A program made the position numbers and the translations under genes. Positions 46,272 through 55,712 of a stretch of 64,000 nucleotides of DNA are shown one piece after another. Source of the stretch: Yoonia sediminilitoris (GTDB lineage Bacteria; Pseudomonadota; Alphaproteobacteria; Rhodobacterales; Rhodobacteraceae); assembly GCF_003058085.1 (NCBI RefSeq), contig NZ_QBUD01000001.1:124001-188000 (forward strand). Direction: 5' to 3'. The notes under the pieces are model-generated. The model did not search any database and had not been told where the DNA came from. It saw nothing but the letters and a program-made list of their open reading frames with translations. Position 1 is the first letter of the stretch. Each line of letters starts with the position of its first letter.

Positions 46272-47837
46272 ATGAGCAATCTGCGTGACCTAGCGATGAC
46301 ATCCAAGGCCTGGCCCTTTGAGGAAGCCCGCCGTGTGCTCAAACGTTACGCAAAGAAGGACCCTGAAAAGGGGTATGTGCTGTTCGAGACGGGTTATGGT
46401 CCCTCTGGCCTGCCCCATATCGGGACGTTCGGCGAAGTCAGCCGCACCACGATGGTGCGCCGCGCGTTCGAGGTGATATCGGACATCCCCACCAAACTGC
46501 TTTGCTTTTCGGACGACATGGACGGGATGCGCAAAATCCCCGGCAATGTTCCCGACCCCGCAGCGCTGGAGCCCTTCATGCAAAAGCCGCTGACGTCGGT
46601 TCCCGACCCTTTTGGTACCCACGGCAGCTTTGGCGAACATATGAATGCGCGTCTGAACAATTTCCTTGATACATTCGGTTTCGAGTATGAATTCGCTTCG
46701 GCCACGGACTATTACAGGTCTGGCAAGATGGATGCGATCCTACTGAAGGCGGCGGAAGAGTATGAAACGCTGATGGCGATCATGCTCAAATCCTTGCGCG
46801 AAGAACGGCGCCAGACCTATTCGATTTTCCTGCCGATTAGCCCCACGACCGGGCAGGTGCTTTATGTGCCGATGAAAGAGGTCACAAAGGACGGCCAGAT
46901 TACATTTGAAGACGTGGACGGGACCGACGTGACGATCCCGGTGACCGGCGGGAACTGCAAATTGCAGTGGAAGCCGGACTTTGGTGCCCGCTGGGCCGCA
47001 CTTGGCGTCGACTTCGAGATGTACGGCAAGGACCACGCCACCAACACGCCCATTTACGACGGCATCTGTCGGGCCTTGGGCGGCCGCGCGCCGGAACATT
47101 TCACCTATGAGTTGTTCCTGGACGCGGAGGGGCGCAAAATTTCGAAGACGTCGGGAAATGGTTTGTCGATTGACGAATGGCTGACCTATGCAGCGACAGA
47201 GTCCCTGTCATATTTCATGTATCAAAAGCCTAAGACGGCCAAGCGGATGCATTTTGATGTGATCCCCAAAGCGGTCGATGAATATCACCAGCAGTTGCGC
47301 GCCTATGCCACACAGGATGACAAGGCGCGCCTGAACAACCCGGTGTTCCATATCCACGGCCATAATGTGCCCGCCTCCGATATGGTGGTTCCCTTTGCGA
47401 TGTTGCTAAACCTTGCGTCCGTGTCGGGCGCCGAGGACAAGGAAACCCTCTGGGGCTTTATCCAGCGTTACGCGCCGGACGCATCAGCCGAAAAGAACCC
47501 GCAGATGGATCAGGCTGCCGGCTTTGCCGTCGCCTATTACAACGACTTCGTGAAGCCCACCAAGACCTACCGCGCCCCAACCGACCCTGAACGCGCCGCC
47601 ATGGCCGATCTGGCCGCGCGGTTGAAGGACTGGGACGGCGGATTGGATGCAGAAGCCCTGCAATCGCTGGTCTTTTCTGTCGGCAAGGACCACGGGTTCG
47701 AGAATCTGCGCGACTGGTTCACCGCCCTGTACGAAGTGCTGCTGGGTGCATCGCAGGGTCCCCGCTTCGGTGGCTTTATCGCGCTTTACGGTGTGGACGA
47801 AACGGTCGCGTTGATCGAAGAAAAGCTGGCGGCATAA
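46272..47837 (+). CDS. lysK: Class I lysyl-tRNA synthetase
   Basis: About 521 residues. It has class I signatures, a HIGH-like [10 protein letters not shown] near residue 48 and a KMSKS-like KISKTSGNG, not the class II motifs of the common bacterial LysRS. The C-terminal alpha-helical cage domain is present. It charges tRNA-Lys. Most alphaproteobacteria carry this archaeal-type enzyme. ATG 46272 or ATG 46296 ([11 protein letters not shown]) may be the start. It stands alone. Confidence 0.95.
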   Translation: MSNLRDLAMTSKAWPFEEARRVLKRYAKKDPEKGYVLFETGYGPSGLPHIGTFGEVSRTTMVRRAFEVISDIPTKLLCFSDDMDGMRKIPGNVPDPAALEPFMQKPLTSVPDPFGTHGSFGEHMNARLNNFLDTFGFEYEFASATDYYRSGKMDAILLKAAEEYETLMAIMLKSLREERRQTYSIFLPISPTTGQVLYVPMKEVTKDGQITFEDVDGTDVTIPVTGGNCKLQWKPDFGARWAALGVDFEMYGKDHATNTPIYDGICRALGGRAPEHFTYELFLDAEGRKISKTSGNGLSIDEWLTYAATESLSYFMYQKPKTAKRMHFDVIPKAVDEYHQQLRAYATQDDKARLNNPVFHIHGHNVPASDMVVPFAMLLNLASVSGAEDKETLWGFIQRYAPDASAEKNPQMDQAAGFAVAYYNDFVKPTKTYRAPTDPERAAMADLAARLKDWDGGLDAEALQSLVFSVGKDHGFENLRDWFTALYEVLLGASQGPRFGGFIALYGVDETVALIEEKLAA

Positions 47838-48220
47838 TGCGCAGGCTTGGTGGTTTACGCTAAATGAGCTGGTCTGATGTGCGGCCCGGGGCGGCCGTTC
47901 GCGTTCGTAGAAACCTTCCCAACTGGATCAACTGCCCGGCGCAGTTCGGACATCGCCCGACCTCCCCCTGGAGGGCGATTTGCAACGGCCTGCCAGGCGC
48001 CAGAGCGGTCGCGTGATGCGCGGGCCCGTGCCAAACACCCGCTCCGACCGCCCCCCCCAGGTCGGGCAATTCCCGCTCTGCACCTGTGGTCACAATGGCG
48101 CAGGACCGGACATGCGTTGAAGGTGTGACCTGGCTTCGCGCATAGACAACCCAAGAATTTTGAAACTAATCCCCATCCCTGCCCGTATCTATAAGTGGAA
48201 AGATAATCAGGAGAGCGGCG
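47838..48220. other. GC-rich intergenic stretch after lysK
   Basis: 383 bases without a convincing gene. Several GC hairpins occur, for example ATCGCCC/GGGCGAT at 47952-47979, and there is a run of eight C at 48052-48059. On the minus strand a short frame contains RCPNCAGQLIQLGRFLR, a zinc-ribbon-like pair of Cys, but its start, composition and frame support are poor. I see no tmRNA, RNase P or SRP RNA signature. Confidence 0.5.
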
Positions 48221-48625
48221 ATGGGACGGTTATTCACTTGCATATTGGCATTCTGGCTTGCGGGAACGACCGCCTTTGCGCAGTCAAAGGAGACAATCGA
48301 AGGCGTGATCGGCGACCAGCTTCAGGCCTTCAATGACCGCGATATTGATATGGCCTGGCAATATGCCAGCCCTATGATCCAGCGCCTTTTTGGCAATCCC
48401 GAGAATTTCGGGACGATGGTGCAGCGCGGCTATCCGATGGTGTGGGACAACAGCCGGGTCGAATTTCTAGATCAAGAGCAGATCGGTGATGCACAGCGAC
48501 AGAAGGTGCTTTTGCGGGACCAGAACGGGAATTTGCATGTATTGCTTTATGACATGATCCAGACTGAACGCGGCTGGGAAATCAATGGCGTGCAACTGGT
48601 CCCCGCCCCTGACGTTGGGGCGTAG
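48221..48625 (+). CDS. DUF4864 exported protein
   Basis: 134 residues. The signal peptide (MGRLFTCILAFWLAGTTAFA) is followed by a SnoaL/NTF2-like fold with the family marks IEGVIGDQLQAFNDRDIDMAW, GYPMVWDNSRVEFL and RGWEINGVQLV, typical of DUF4864. Function unknown. GGAGAGCGGCG upstream supplies the ribosome site. A terminator follows at 48688. Confidence 0.8.
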   Translation: MGRLFTCILAFWLAGTTAFAQSKETIEGVIGDQLQAFNDRDIDMAWQYASPMIQRLFGNPENFGTMVQRGYPMVWDNSRVEFLDQEQIGDAQRQKVLLRDQNGNLHVLLYDMIQTERGWEINGVQLVPAPDVGA

Positions 48626-48687
48626 GGGCACCGTCACGGTGCTGTCAGCCATGTTTTAGACCTCAGATGTAGCCTGACTTGCGAGTG

Positions 48688-48710
48688 GCCCGGTTTGCGC
48701 CGGGCTTTTT
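48688..48710 (+). terminator. Rho-independent terminator after the DUF4864 gene
   Basis: GCCCGG, loop TTTGCG, CCGGGC, then TTTTT, 63 bases after the stop codon. Confidence 0.85.
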
Positions 48711-48740
48711 GCATTTTTGCTGCCACAAGGGTCTTTCTTC

Positions 48741-51032
48741 ATGAATAAAGCAATCACCGACGGTATCGTGTTCAACCCGCTGCCCTTCGCAGCCGGTCTT
48801 GGTGTCTGGTCCAGCGGCGATGGCACGCCGGGGTCTGACACCTATGCCGTCAGCGGATCGGGCGTGTTCGTCGCTGCCGATCAGGATTTTGCAGGCTGTC
48901 TTGAGGTGCTGAAAACCGACCCAATGGCGCGCGTGCGCTATATGGGCGAAACGCCGATTTTGCCGGGGTGTTATTTGCGGATCACTGCGCGGGTCAAGGC
49001 TGTCGCAGGGCCGATGCCAGCGGTGCGCATTTCAGGATGGGCCGGGCTTGCGGGCGGCGCAGAGGCAACCGGATTGCCGGGCGCGGGGCCTTCCGTACAG
49101 TTGGATAGCTACGGTGGGGTGGTTGAGATCAGCGCCATCGTTGGCACGGGCGATCGCACGGGCGTTGATCTGGTTTGGACGGGGGCCAATTACGGGCACT
49201 TCGGGATTGACTTGACGGGCCCGAGCGGCGGCCTTGTCCGGGTCGATGATATCCAGATCGAGGATGTCACAAGCGTTTTCCTGCGTGATTTGCTGGCCTT
49301 TGTCGATGTGCGGGACTTTGGCGCGAAAGGCGACGGCACGACGGATGACACTGCCGCCTTCGAGGCGGCTGACAACGCATCTGGTGGGCGCACCATTATT
49401 GTGCCAGAGGGCGTTTATCTGCTGGGTGATAGTGTGACACTGGCCAATCCGGTCAGTTTTGAAGGGACAATCAGTCAAGCCCCAGAACATCGCTTTATTC
49501 TGCAACGGGGTTTCAATTACCAAAGCTATCTTGAGGCGTTCGAGAACGAAGAACTGGCGTTCAAGAAGGCGTTTCAGGCGCTGATCAATTTCGCAGACCA
49601 TGAATCGCTTGATCTGGGCGGGCGACGCATTGCGCTGTCGGAACCTGTGGACATGCAGGCGGCCGACCCCACACGCGACCGGTTTGAAACGCGGCGGGTG
49701 ATCCGCAACGGGCATTTCCAACCCATTGCAGGCGCGGCTTGGGACACCATCGAAGTCGAAGCGCAAGCCACCTATTCGGCGTCAAACGACCGCGAACTGA
49801 CGAACGTGGCCAATATCGCCAGCATTCCGGTTGGGGCTGTGGTCGAAGGTAACGGCGTGGGCCGCGAAGTCTATGTCCGCGAGGTCAATGTCGCGGGCAG
49901 CCGGATCACGCTGAGTCAGCCGCTTTATGATGCGGAAGGCACGCAGGTGTTTACCTTCAAGCGGTTCAAATACATGCTTGATTTTTCCGGTTTCGAGAAG
50001 CTCAGCCAGTTTGTTCTGGACGATATCGAATTTCAGGGGCTGGGCGAGGCAAGCGCGATCATGATGGCCCCTGAAGGGTTCACATTTCATGTGCGCGATT
50101 GTTTCATCAACAAGCCCAGGGACCGTGGGATCACGTCACCGGGGCGGGGCTGTCAGGGGATGATGATTGACCGCTGCCAGTTCATTTCGGACGAGCAGGC
50201 GATCCCGGTGTCGAACCGCAAGAGCATAGGCCTCAACACCAACGCCAATGATGTCAAAATCCGCGACAACCGGACCAGCAAGTTCAAGCATTTTTGTGTA
50301 TTGGCGGGGTCAGGCAGCCTGATCTCCGGCAACCACTGGTTTCACGGCGATGATGAGGTCAATGGCATCCGCAAGGGTGGCATTGTGATCACATCGCTGA
50401 ACCCCAAGTCGGTATTCACAGGGAACTACTGCGACAACAACTTTATCGAATGGACCAATGAACACCTGAGCGAACCCGCATTGGGCGCACAGTTCTCCTT
50501 TGGTGGGATGACGATCACCGGCAATATCTTCACCACCAATGACGTCGCGGGCTGGTTCAATTTCATCGTGATCAAACCCTATGGCCCGGGCCACTACATC
50601 AACGGGTTTTCAGTCGTAAGCAATGTTTTCCGGTCGCTCAATGGGCGGATCGACAGGGTGGAACATGTCGACACAAGTTTTGCCGATCTTGACTACAGCC
50701 GCACCCGGCGTCTGACATTTGCAGGCAACGTCTATCACAATGTGAATGAACCGGCGCATAACCCGATGTCATTGTCCCACAGCCAGGCGTCAGAGGCCGC
50801 GACGTGGGTGATGAGCACCAAGAATTACCTGCCATTTGACGGCCCCGCGCAGTTTGTCGATAGCGTGATGCCCGAAGGGGCAGTGACCACCTCATCCGGG
50901 GCGCGCGTCTACGAGATGCCCTACGCGGAGCCGGAACAGGGGACGGGCGGGCGCAGCATCAATCTGCGATGGTCGCGCGCGGTCAAGGGTAAGGTCCGCT
51001 ATCAGGTGCGGATGGATCAGCCAGAGGACTGA
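48741..51032 (+). CDS. Large right-handed beta-helix protein (GH28-related / pectate-lyase-like)
   Basis: About 763 residues. The N-terminal ~190 residues (MNKAITDGIVFNPLPFAAGLG) form a beta-rich domain. From about residue 192 comes VDVRDFGAKGDGTTDDTAAFEAA, the classic entry of the pectate lyase superfamily / GH28-related helix also found in phage tailspikes, followed by many parallel-helix turns (FHVRDCFINKP, SIGLNTNANDVKIRDN, GNYCDNNFIEW). No signal peptide is seen, so it would need another export route or act inside the cell. I recall similar proteins as common in Rhodobacteraceae. Substrate and role are unknown. ATG 48741 has a weak AAGGG site. Confidence 0.85.
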   Translation: MNKAITDGIVFNPLPFAAGLGVWSSGDGTPGSDTYAVSGSGVFVAADQDFAGCLEVLKTDPMARVRYMGETPILPGCYLRITARVKAVAGPMPAVRISGWAGLAGGAEATGLPGAGPSVQLDSYGGVVEISAIVGTGDRTGVDLVWTGANYGHFGIDLTGPSGGLVRVDDIQIEDVTSVFLRDLLAFVDVRDFGAKGDGTTDDTAAFEAADNASGGRTIIVPEGVYLLGDSVTLANPVSFEGTISQAPEHRFILQRGFNYQSYLEAFENEELAFKKAFQALINFADHESLDLGGRRIALSEPVDMQAADPTRDRFETRRVIRNGHFQPIAGAAWDTIEVEAQATYSASNDRELTNVANIASIPVGAVVEGNGVGREVYVREVNVAGSRITLSQPLYDAEGTQVFTFKRFKYMLDFSGFEKLSQFVLDDIEFQGLGEASAIMMAPEGFTFHVRDCFINKPRDRGITSPGRGCQGMMIDRCQFISDEQAIPVSNRKSIGLNTNANDVKIRDNRTSKFKHFCVLAGSGSLISGNHWFHGDDEVNGIRKGGIVITSLNPKSVFTGNYCDNNFIEWTNEHLSEPALGAQFSFGGMTITGNIFTTNDVAGWFNFIVIKPYGPGHYINGFSVVSNVFRSLNGRIDRVEHVDTSFADLDYSRTRRLTFAGNVYHNVNEPAHNPMSLSHSQASEAATWVMSTKNYLPFDGPAQFVDSVMPEGAVTTSSGARVYEMPYAEPEQGTGGRSINLRWSRAVKGKVRYQVRMDQPED

Positions 51033-51124
51033 TCCCTTGTATCCTGAGTTTGGGTATCATGCAGCCTGATCTTTAATGATGATGCGCTTAGCCCAAGCAG
51101 CAGGGCGCAAACGCGTATGCAATC

Positions 51125-51150
51125 AAGCTCCCGGATTTTTTCGGGAGCTT
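51125..51150. repeat. 9-bp perfect inverted repeat with T-rich loop
   Basis: AAGCTCCCG and CGGGAGCTT flank the loop GATTTTTT. It lies 93 bases after the beta-helix gene. The T-run is in the loop instead of after the stem, so it is not a standard terminator, but it may slow or process the transcript. Nothing else was recognised in 51033-51334. Confidence 0.5.
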
Positions 51151-51334
51151 CACTCGTTTTAAGACTGGCGTGCGTTTTCATTGACGCCACCGGGTCGCCA
51201 TTCTTTGCCGAATGCCTGCAAATTGTGCAAAACGTGGTGGCCATTGGGCCAATTGCGTTGAAAATGCGCGTGGCCACTGGTCAAGGGCCCGTTTTTTGGG
51301 ATGGATAGGGTGAACAAGCCAAAGAGACCGCAAG

Positions 51335-52153
51335 ATTACCTACGCTGCCCCCATAAAGACCGTTGCGTCCCCGCGTGCGCAGGGTGGCCTGCAACTTGCG
51401 GCGAAACGGCGGGGCGACCAGTCTGTCATTGATGATTTGCGCCAAAGCGGGTCTCTCAAGGCCCTGTTTCCGCGTGTCGCGGGCAAGGCGCTTGATGCGG
51501 TGTTCCTGAATACAGCAGGTGGGCTGACCGGGGGCGACCGGATGCAATATGCGCTGGCTGCGGGGCCTGACGCGTTTTTGTCGCTATCGTCGCAAGCGGC
51601 GGAACGGGCATACCGGGCGCAGCCGGGGCAGGTCGCGCGCAGCGACGTGACAATGACAGTTGCCGCCGGTGGCTGCATCCACTGGCTGCCGCAGGAGACG
51701 ATTCTGTTCGAGGGTGCCGCGCTGGCCCGGCGCTTGCGGGTTGATCTGGAGAGTGACGCCTCAGCGCTGATTGTCGAGCCGCTCATCTTTGGCCGCGAAG
51801 CCATGGGCGAGGACCTGCATGATTTGTCGTTTACGGATCAGTGGCGGATCTTTCGTGACAAGAAGCTTGTCTTTGCGGATGCCGTGCGTCTGATGGGCGA
51901 TGCGCACCGGATGCTGACGCATCGCGCGGTTGCAGGCGGTGCACGTGCGATGGCGACCGTGCTTTTGGCGGGCCCCAAGGCGGCGTTGCATGCAGACTTG
52001 CCGTTGCCTGAAACAGCCGGTGCGAGCCTGATCGCGGATGACCTGCTGCTTTTGCGGTTTTTGGCAAAAGACGGCTTTGATCTGCGCCATGATATTATTC
52101 CGGTGATCGAGGCACTCTCTGAGGTGCCGCTTCCCAAGGTTTGGAGACTTTAG
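51335..52153 (+). CDS. ureD: Urease accessory protein UreD (start codon uncertain)
   Basis: The UreD frame is clear: [13 protein letters not shown], then [43 protein letters not shown] and [13 protein letters not shown]. UreD scaffolds nickel loading of the UreABC apoenzyme together with UreF and UreG. The conserved N-terminus continues upstream of the first usual start (TTG 51437), but no ATG, GTG or TTG occurs in frame back to a TGA at 51311. I give ATT 51335 ([16 protein letters not shown]) as the position where homologues start; an AAGAG lies 9 bases before it. It heads the urease operon. Confidence 0.88.
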   Translation: MTYAAPIKTVASPRAQGGLQLAAKRRGDQSVIDDLRQSGSLKALFPRVAGKALDAVFLNTAGGLTGGDRMQYALAAGPDAFLSLSSQAAERAYRAQPGQVARSDVTMTVAAGGCIHWLPQETILFEGAALARRLRVDLESDASALIVEPLIFGREAMGEDLHDLSFTDQWRIFRDKKLVFADAVRLMGDAHRMLTHRAVAGGARAMATVLLAGPKAALHADLPLPETAGASLIADDLLLLRFLAKDGFDLRHDIIPVIEALSEVPLPKVWRL

Positions 52154-52157
52154 AAAG

Positions 52158-52460
52158 ATGCAGCTGACCCCGCGCGAAAAGGATAAATTACTGGTTGCCA
52201 TGGCGGCTGAAGTGGCGCGCAAGCGGCTGGCACGTGGGGTCAAGCTGAATTACCCCGAAGCAATTGCGCTGATCACTGATGCGGTCGTTGAAGGCGCGCG
52301 CGACGGTCGGTCGGTGGCGGATATGATGCAGGCAGGCGCGCAGGTCATTGCCCGCGACCAGGTGATGGATGGCATCGCCGAGATGATCCACGAAGTGCAG
52401 GTCGAGGCGACTTTTCCGGACGGCACAAAACTGGTGACAGTGCATGATCCGATCCGGTGA
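52158..52460 (+). CDS. ureA: Urease gamma subunit
   Basis: 100 residues, the normal length. [45 protein letters not shown] and the C-terminal [15 protein letters not shown] are family marks. It forms the (UreABC)3 urease with UreB and UreC, which hydrolyses urea to ammonia and carbamate. It begins 4 bases after ureD and is followed by a 33-base repeat before ureB. Confidence 0.97.
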   Translation: MQLTPREKDKLLVAMAAEVARKRLARGVKLNYPEAIALITDAVVEGARDGRSVADMMQAGAQVIARDQVMDGIAEMIHEVQVEATFPDGTKLVTVHDPIR

Positions 52461-52461
52461 T

Positions 52462-52494
52462 GCCTCCGGCGGGGATATTTTTGGCCATAAGAAG
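52462..52494 (+). repeat. 33-base intergenic repeat, copy 2
   Basis: 32 of 33 bases match 5939-5971. Here it lies inside the urease operon, beginning 1 base after the ureA stop and ending 14 bases before ureB, so it is transcribed. Orientation is the same as copy 1. Confidence 0.75.
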
Positions 52495-52508
52495 GTTAGG
52501 GTGATGCG

Positions 52509-52814
52509 ATGATACCAGGTGAAGTGATGACAGCAGAGGGCGAAATTTCCTTGAATGCAAGGGCACAGTCCCTGACCATGATGGTGGCGAATACCGGTGA
52601 TCGGCCAGTGCAAGTCGGGTCCCACTTTCACTTTTCCGAAACCAATCCGGCGCTTGATTTTGACCGTGAAGCGGCGCGCGGCATGCGTCTGGATATTGCT
52701 GCCGGGACTGCTGTACGTTTTGAGCCGGGCCAGCGGCGTGAGGTTGCGTTGATCCCTCTTGCGGGTTCCCGCCATGTCTTTGGTTTCAACGGGCAGGTCA
52801 TGGGGGCGTTGTGA
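52509..52814 (+). CDS. ureB: Urease beta subunit
   Basis: 101 residues. [39 protein letters not shown] and [19 protein letters not shown] are all diagnostic. It is a structural subunit of urease. The ribosome site is weak because the repeat occupies the spacer. The stop codon overlaps the start of a 30-codon ORF. Confidence 0.97.
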   Translation: MIPGEVMTAEGEISLNARAQSLTMMVANTGDRPVQVGSHFHFSETNPALDFDREAARGMRLDIAAGTAVRFEPGQRREVALIPLAGSRHVFGFNGQVMGAL

Positions 52815-52906
52815 TGTGGGATGCTGCATTGCAGAAAGATGCTGCACTTGCAGCCGCATTGCGTTATGGTGGACGGGCAAAATTGCCCTTCAACCCTGAG
52901 GAATGA
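52814..52906 (+). CDS. 30-residue ORF in the urease operon
   Basis: ATG 52814 overlaps the ureB stop (TGATG) and reads [20 protein letters not shown] followed by RAKLPFNPEE, then TGA. It is amphipathic-looking and Ala-rich. The overlap at the front and the 3-base gap to the next gene suggest real, coupled translation. No family is recognised; it could be the remnant of a longer gene. Confidence 0.45.
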   Translation: MWDAALQKDAALAAALRYGGRAKLPFNPEE

Positions 52907-52909
52907 AAT

Positions 52910-53557
52910 ATGACCCCAGCTATCGCACTTTCACTTTCTGCCGACATGGCGCGCGCGTCAGCGGCCGTAATCGGCCAACAGATGCGCATGACACAGACCA
53001 TGCTTGACCAGACGTACGCGGCGCAAAAGGCGCTTTATGCGCCTTTCCTTGGCGATGCATCCGTCAAGAAGCCCGCCCCGAAAGCAAAGCCTGCAAAGGC
53101 ACTGGCGAAAAAGACAGCGACACCTGCCAAGGCAAAGCCGACCCTCAAAAAGCAAGCCCCCAAAAAGGCAATTGCCAAACCTGCCGCACCCGTTGCTGCC
53201 GAAAAGAGCAAAGCCGCGCCTGTGGCACAGCCCGTCACGAGCCAGCCCGGGCCGAAATCTGCTGCTGCTACCAAGGTGACATCAGCACCCGCCTCTCAAG
53301 AAAAGACCCCCGAAACAAAAGCAACTGACAAAGCCTCTGCTGCGAAACCTGCGGTTGCTGCGAAAACTGCCAAGCCCCGGCAGAGCGCAAAGCCCGCTGC
53401 GGCGAAAAAGCCAGCGCCAACGCAGGTTTCGAAACCTGCTGAACCTGCAAAAGCGGCCAATAAAGCCGCGCCCAAAACGACATCCGGATCAACCAAGAAG
53501 CCTGTGACCCTCGCAGATGTGCCTTTGGGTGATGCCGGGGCCAAAGCCAAAACCTGA
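52910..53557 (+). CDS. Lys/Ala/Pro-rich, histone H1-like protein in the urease operon
   Basis: 215 residues. The first ~48 residues look ordered (MTPAIALSLSADMARASAAV, then RMTQTMLDQTYAAQKALYAP), with a helical, phasin-like flavour. The rest is a low-complexity chain of KPA/AKK/KTA units ending with the ordered-looking PVTLADVPLGDAGAKAKT. Such tails resemble bacterial histone H1-like or polyphosphate/nucleic-acid-binding domains. It begins 3 bases after the small ORF and ends 12 bases before ureC, so it is inside the operon. No function is known; it is not part of canonical urease sets. Confidence 0.8.
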   Translation: MTPAIALSLSADMARASAAVIGQQMRMTQTMLDQTYAAQKALYAPFLGDASVKKPAPKAKPAKALAKKTATPAKAKPTLKKQAPKKAIAKPAAPVAAEKSKAAPVAQPVTSQPGPKSAAATKVTSAPASQEKTPETKATDKASAAKPAVAAKTAKPRQSAKPAAAKKPAPTQVSKPAEPAKAANKAAPKTTSGSTKKPVTLADVPLGDAGAKAKT

Positions 53558-53569
53558 CCGGAGACGCCC

Positions 53570-55330
53570 ATGCCTGCCTCGATATCCCGCGCTGATTATG
53601 CCGCAATGTTCGGTCCCACGGTTGGGGATCGCGTAAGGTTGGCGGATACCGAGTTGATTATCGAGGTGGAGCGTGACCTGACCGCCGAACTTGCCGGGGC
53701 TGCCGCGACGGGCGGCACGGGCAGCAATGCCATGCTGTATGGCGAAGAGGTGAAGTTCGGCGGCGGCAAGGTGATCCGTGATGGTATGGGCCAAAGTCAG
53801 GTGACCCGCGCCGCTGGCGCGGTTGACACGGTTATCACCAACGCGCTGATCGTTGACTGGACAGGTATCATCAAGGCCGATGTTGGCCTCAAGGACGGCA
53901 AGATCGTCAAGATCGGCAAAGCGGGTAATCCAGACACGCAACCCGGCGTGGATATCATCGTCGGCCCGGGTACAGAAGCAATTGCCGGTGAGGGGCGTAT
54001 CCTGACCGCTGGCGGGATCGACAGCCATATCCACTTTATTTGTCCCCAGCAGATAGAGGATGCACTGCATTCTGGTCTGACCACAATGATCGGCGGCGGG
54101 ACCGGGCCTGCGCATGGCACGCTCGCGACAACCTGCACGCCGGGCCCTTGGCATATTGGCCGGATGTTGCAGGCGGCTGACGCCTTTCCGATGAACCTTG
54201 CCTTTGCAGGCAAAGGGAACGCATCGCTGCCTGCCGCATTGGAAGAACAGGTGCTTGCGGGCGCGTCCTGCCTGAAGCTGCACGAGGACTGGGGCACAAC
54301 CCCGGCAGCGATTGATTGCTGCCTGTCGGTGGCGGACGCCTGGGACGTGCAGGTGATGATTCACACTGATACGCTGAACGAAAGCGGGTTTGTGGAAAAC
54401 ACCGTTGCCGCCATGAAAGGCCGCACGATCCATGCTTTCCACACCGAAGGGGCAGGGGGTGGACACGCGCCCGACATCATCAAGATTTGTGGTGAAGCAC
54501 ATGTGCTGCCATCTTCGACCAATCCAACCCGGCCCTTTACGGTGAATACGGTCGACGAGCATCTGGACATGCTGATGGTCTGCCACCACTTGGACAAATC
54601 CATCCCCGAAGACGTGGCCTTTGCCGAAAGCCGGATCAGGCGTGAAACCATCGCCGCTGAGGATATTCTGCACGACATGGGCGCTTTTTCGATCATCGCC
54701 TCTGACAGTCAGGCGATGGGCCGCGTGGGCGAAGTGATCATCCGCACATGGCAAACCGCGCACAAGATGAAGGTGCAGCGGGGGTCCCTGAATGAGGAAA
54801 CCGGCGACAACGATAACATGCGCGTCCGGCGTTATATCGCCAAATACACCATCAATCCCGCCATTGCGCATGGCCTGTCACGGCATGTGGGGTCGATCGA
54901 GGAAGGCAAACGCGCCGATCTGGTGTTGTGGGACCCTGCGTTCTTTGGCGTCAAGCCAGAGATGGTCCTTATGGCGGGCACGATCGTTTGCGCGCAGATG
55001 GGTGATCCTAACGCATCTATCCCGACGCCGCAGCCTGTCTATACCCGCCCGATGTTCGGGGCCTACGGGCGGTCGGTGGAAAATTCTGCGGTGACCTTTG
55101 TGAGCGCCGCCGCACAGGATGCAGGCATCGGCAACAGCCTTGGTCTGGCCAAACAGACACTGCCCGTGGTCAATACGCGCGGGATTGGAAAGAAGGACCT
55201 GAAGTTGAACGACGCGATGCCGCATGTCGAAGTGAACCCCGAAACCTACGAGGTCCGCGCCGATGGTGAATTGCTGACCTGCGAACCGGCGGAAAGCCTG
55301 CCCATGGCGCAGAGGTATTTCTTATTTTGA
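53570..55330 (+). CDS. ureC: Urease alpha (catalytic) subunit
   Basis: 586 residues, longer than the usual ~567. The carbamylated Lys is K236 (in CLKLHEDWG), and the flap Cys is C338 (in VCHHLDKS); both sit 19 positions later than in Klebsiella UreC (K217, C319). The extra length is an Ala/Gly-rich insert ([17 protein letters not shown]) at about residues 38-55, before [10 protein letters not shown]. Nickel-binding His motifs SHIHF and HAFHTEG are present. ureE, ureF and ureG follow. Confidence 0.97.
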   Translation: MPASISRADYAAMFGPTVGDRVRLADTELIIEVERDLTAELAGAAATGGTGSNAMLYGEEVKFGGGKVIRDGMGQSQVTRAAGAVDTVITNALIVDWTGIIKADVGLKDGKIVKIGKAGNPDTQPGVDIIVGPGTEAIAGEGRILTAGGIDSHIHFICPQQIEDALHSGLTTMIGGGTGPAHGTLATTCTPGPWHIGRMLQAADAFPMNLAFAGKGNASLPAALEEQVLAGASCLKLHEDWGTTPAAIDCCLSVADAWDVQVMIHTDTLNESGFVENTVAAMKGRTIHAFHTEGAGGGHAPDIIKICGEAHVLPSSTNPTRPFTVNTVDEHLDMLMVCHHLDKSIPEDVAFAESRIRRETIAAEDILHDMGAFSIIASDSQAMGRVGEVIIRTWQTAHKMKVQRGSLNEETGDNDNMRVRRYIAKYTINPAIAHGLSRHVGSIEEGKRADLVLWDPAFFGVKPEMVLMAGTIVCAQMGDPNASIPTPQPVYTRPMFGAYGRSVENSAVTFVSAAAQDAGIGNSLGLAKQTLPVVNTRGIGKKDLKLNDAMPHVEVNPETYEVRADGELLTCEPAESLPMAQRYFLF

Positions 55331-55450
55331 CGTTAACAAACCAATGCACTGGGCGCATAGTCGCTTTGCAGGATGAAAGCTTGTTTGTGGTGAGTGTGGG
55401 ACCTAATTCGTTGGAAGGGAGGAAAGAAACACGCTTGCAAGAGGCACATC

Positions 55451-55684
55451 ATGGCTTTCCAATCCGACAACTCACTGATTTCAAACTCCGAAGTTCTGGC
55501 CGAACTGGGTCACATGCTTCTCGCACCGGTTCGTGCCATTGGCAATGGTTTGGTCTATCTCGCCGAAAACAACCCGCGCGTTCAGGCGCTGAATGCAGTC
55601 TCGGCCATGACCGACGCGGAACTGGCGGAAAAAGGAATGACCCGCGAAGAAGCGTTGCGAAACGCCGTCCCGCATCTCATGTAA
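55451..55684 (+). CDS. Small DUF1127-like protein within the urease operon
   Basis: 77 residues: MAFQSDNSLISNSEVLAELG, a hydrophobic middle (HMLLAPVRAIGNGLVYLAE) and an end reading AMTDAELAEKGMTREEAL, which resembles the C-terminus of DUF1127 proteins. AAGAGG is 6 bases before ATG 55451. It lies 120 bases after ureC and 29 bases before ureE. The link to urease is by position only; the family call is tentative. Confidence 0.65.
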   Translation: MAFQSDNSLISNSEVLAELGHMLLAPVRAIGNGLVYLAENNPRVQALNAVSAMTDAELAEKGMTREEALRNAVPHLM

Positions 55685-55712
55685 ACGCCTTGATCTGGGG
55701 AAGGGTTGGGTC

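Noticed and set aside
46724..46740. GCAAGATGGATGCGATCC inside lysK as a further palindrome family copy
   Set aside because: It lacks the CGTAA flank and the stem is broken; it is coding sequence of lysK.
48052..48059. Run of eight C as a possible slippage site
   Set aside because: It lies in a stretch without a supported gene, so frame slippage has no target.
47860..48154. Minus-strand frame with a zinc-ribbon-like RCPNCAGQL motif after lysK
   Set aside because: Only one Cys pair, a GTG start without a ribosome site, and a competing frame of equal quality; most likely chance in GC-rich DNA.
54878..55225. Antisense frames inside ureC
   Set aside because: Shadow frames with no motifs; ureC catalytic residues are on the plus strand.
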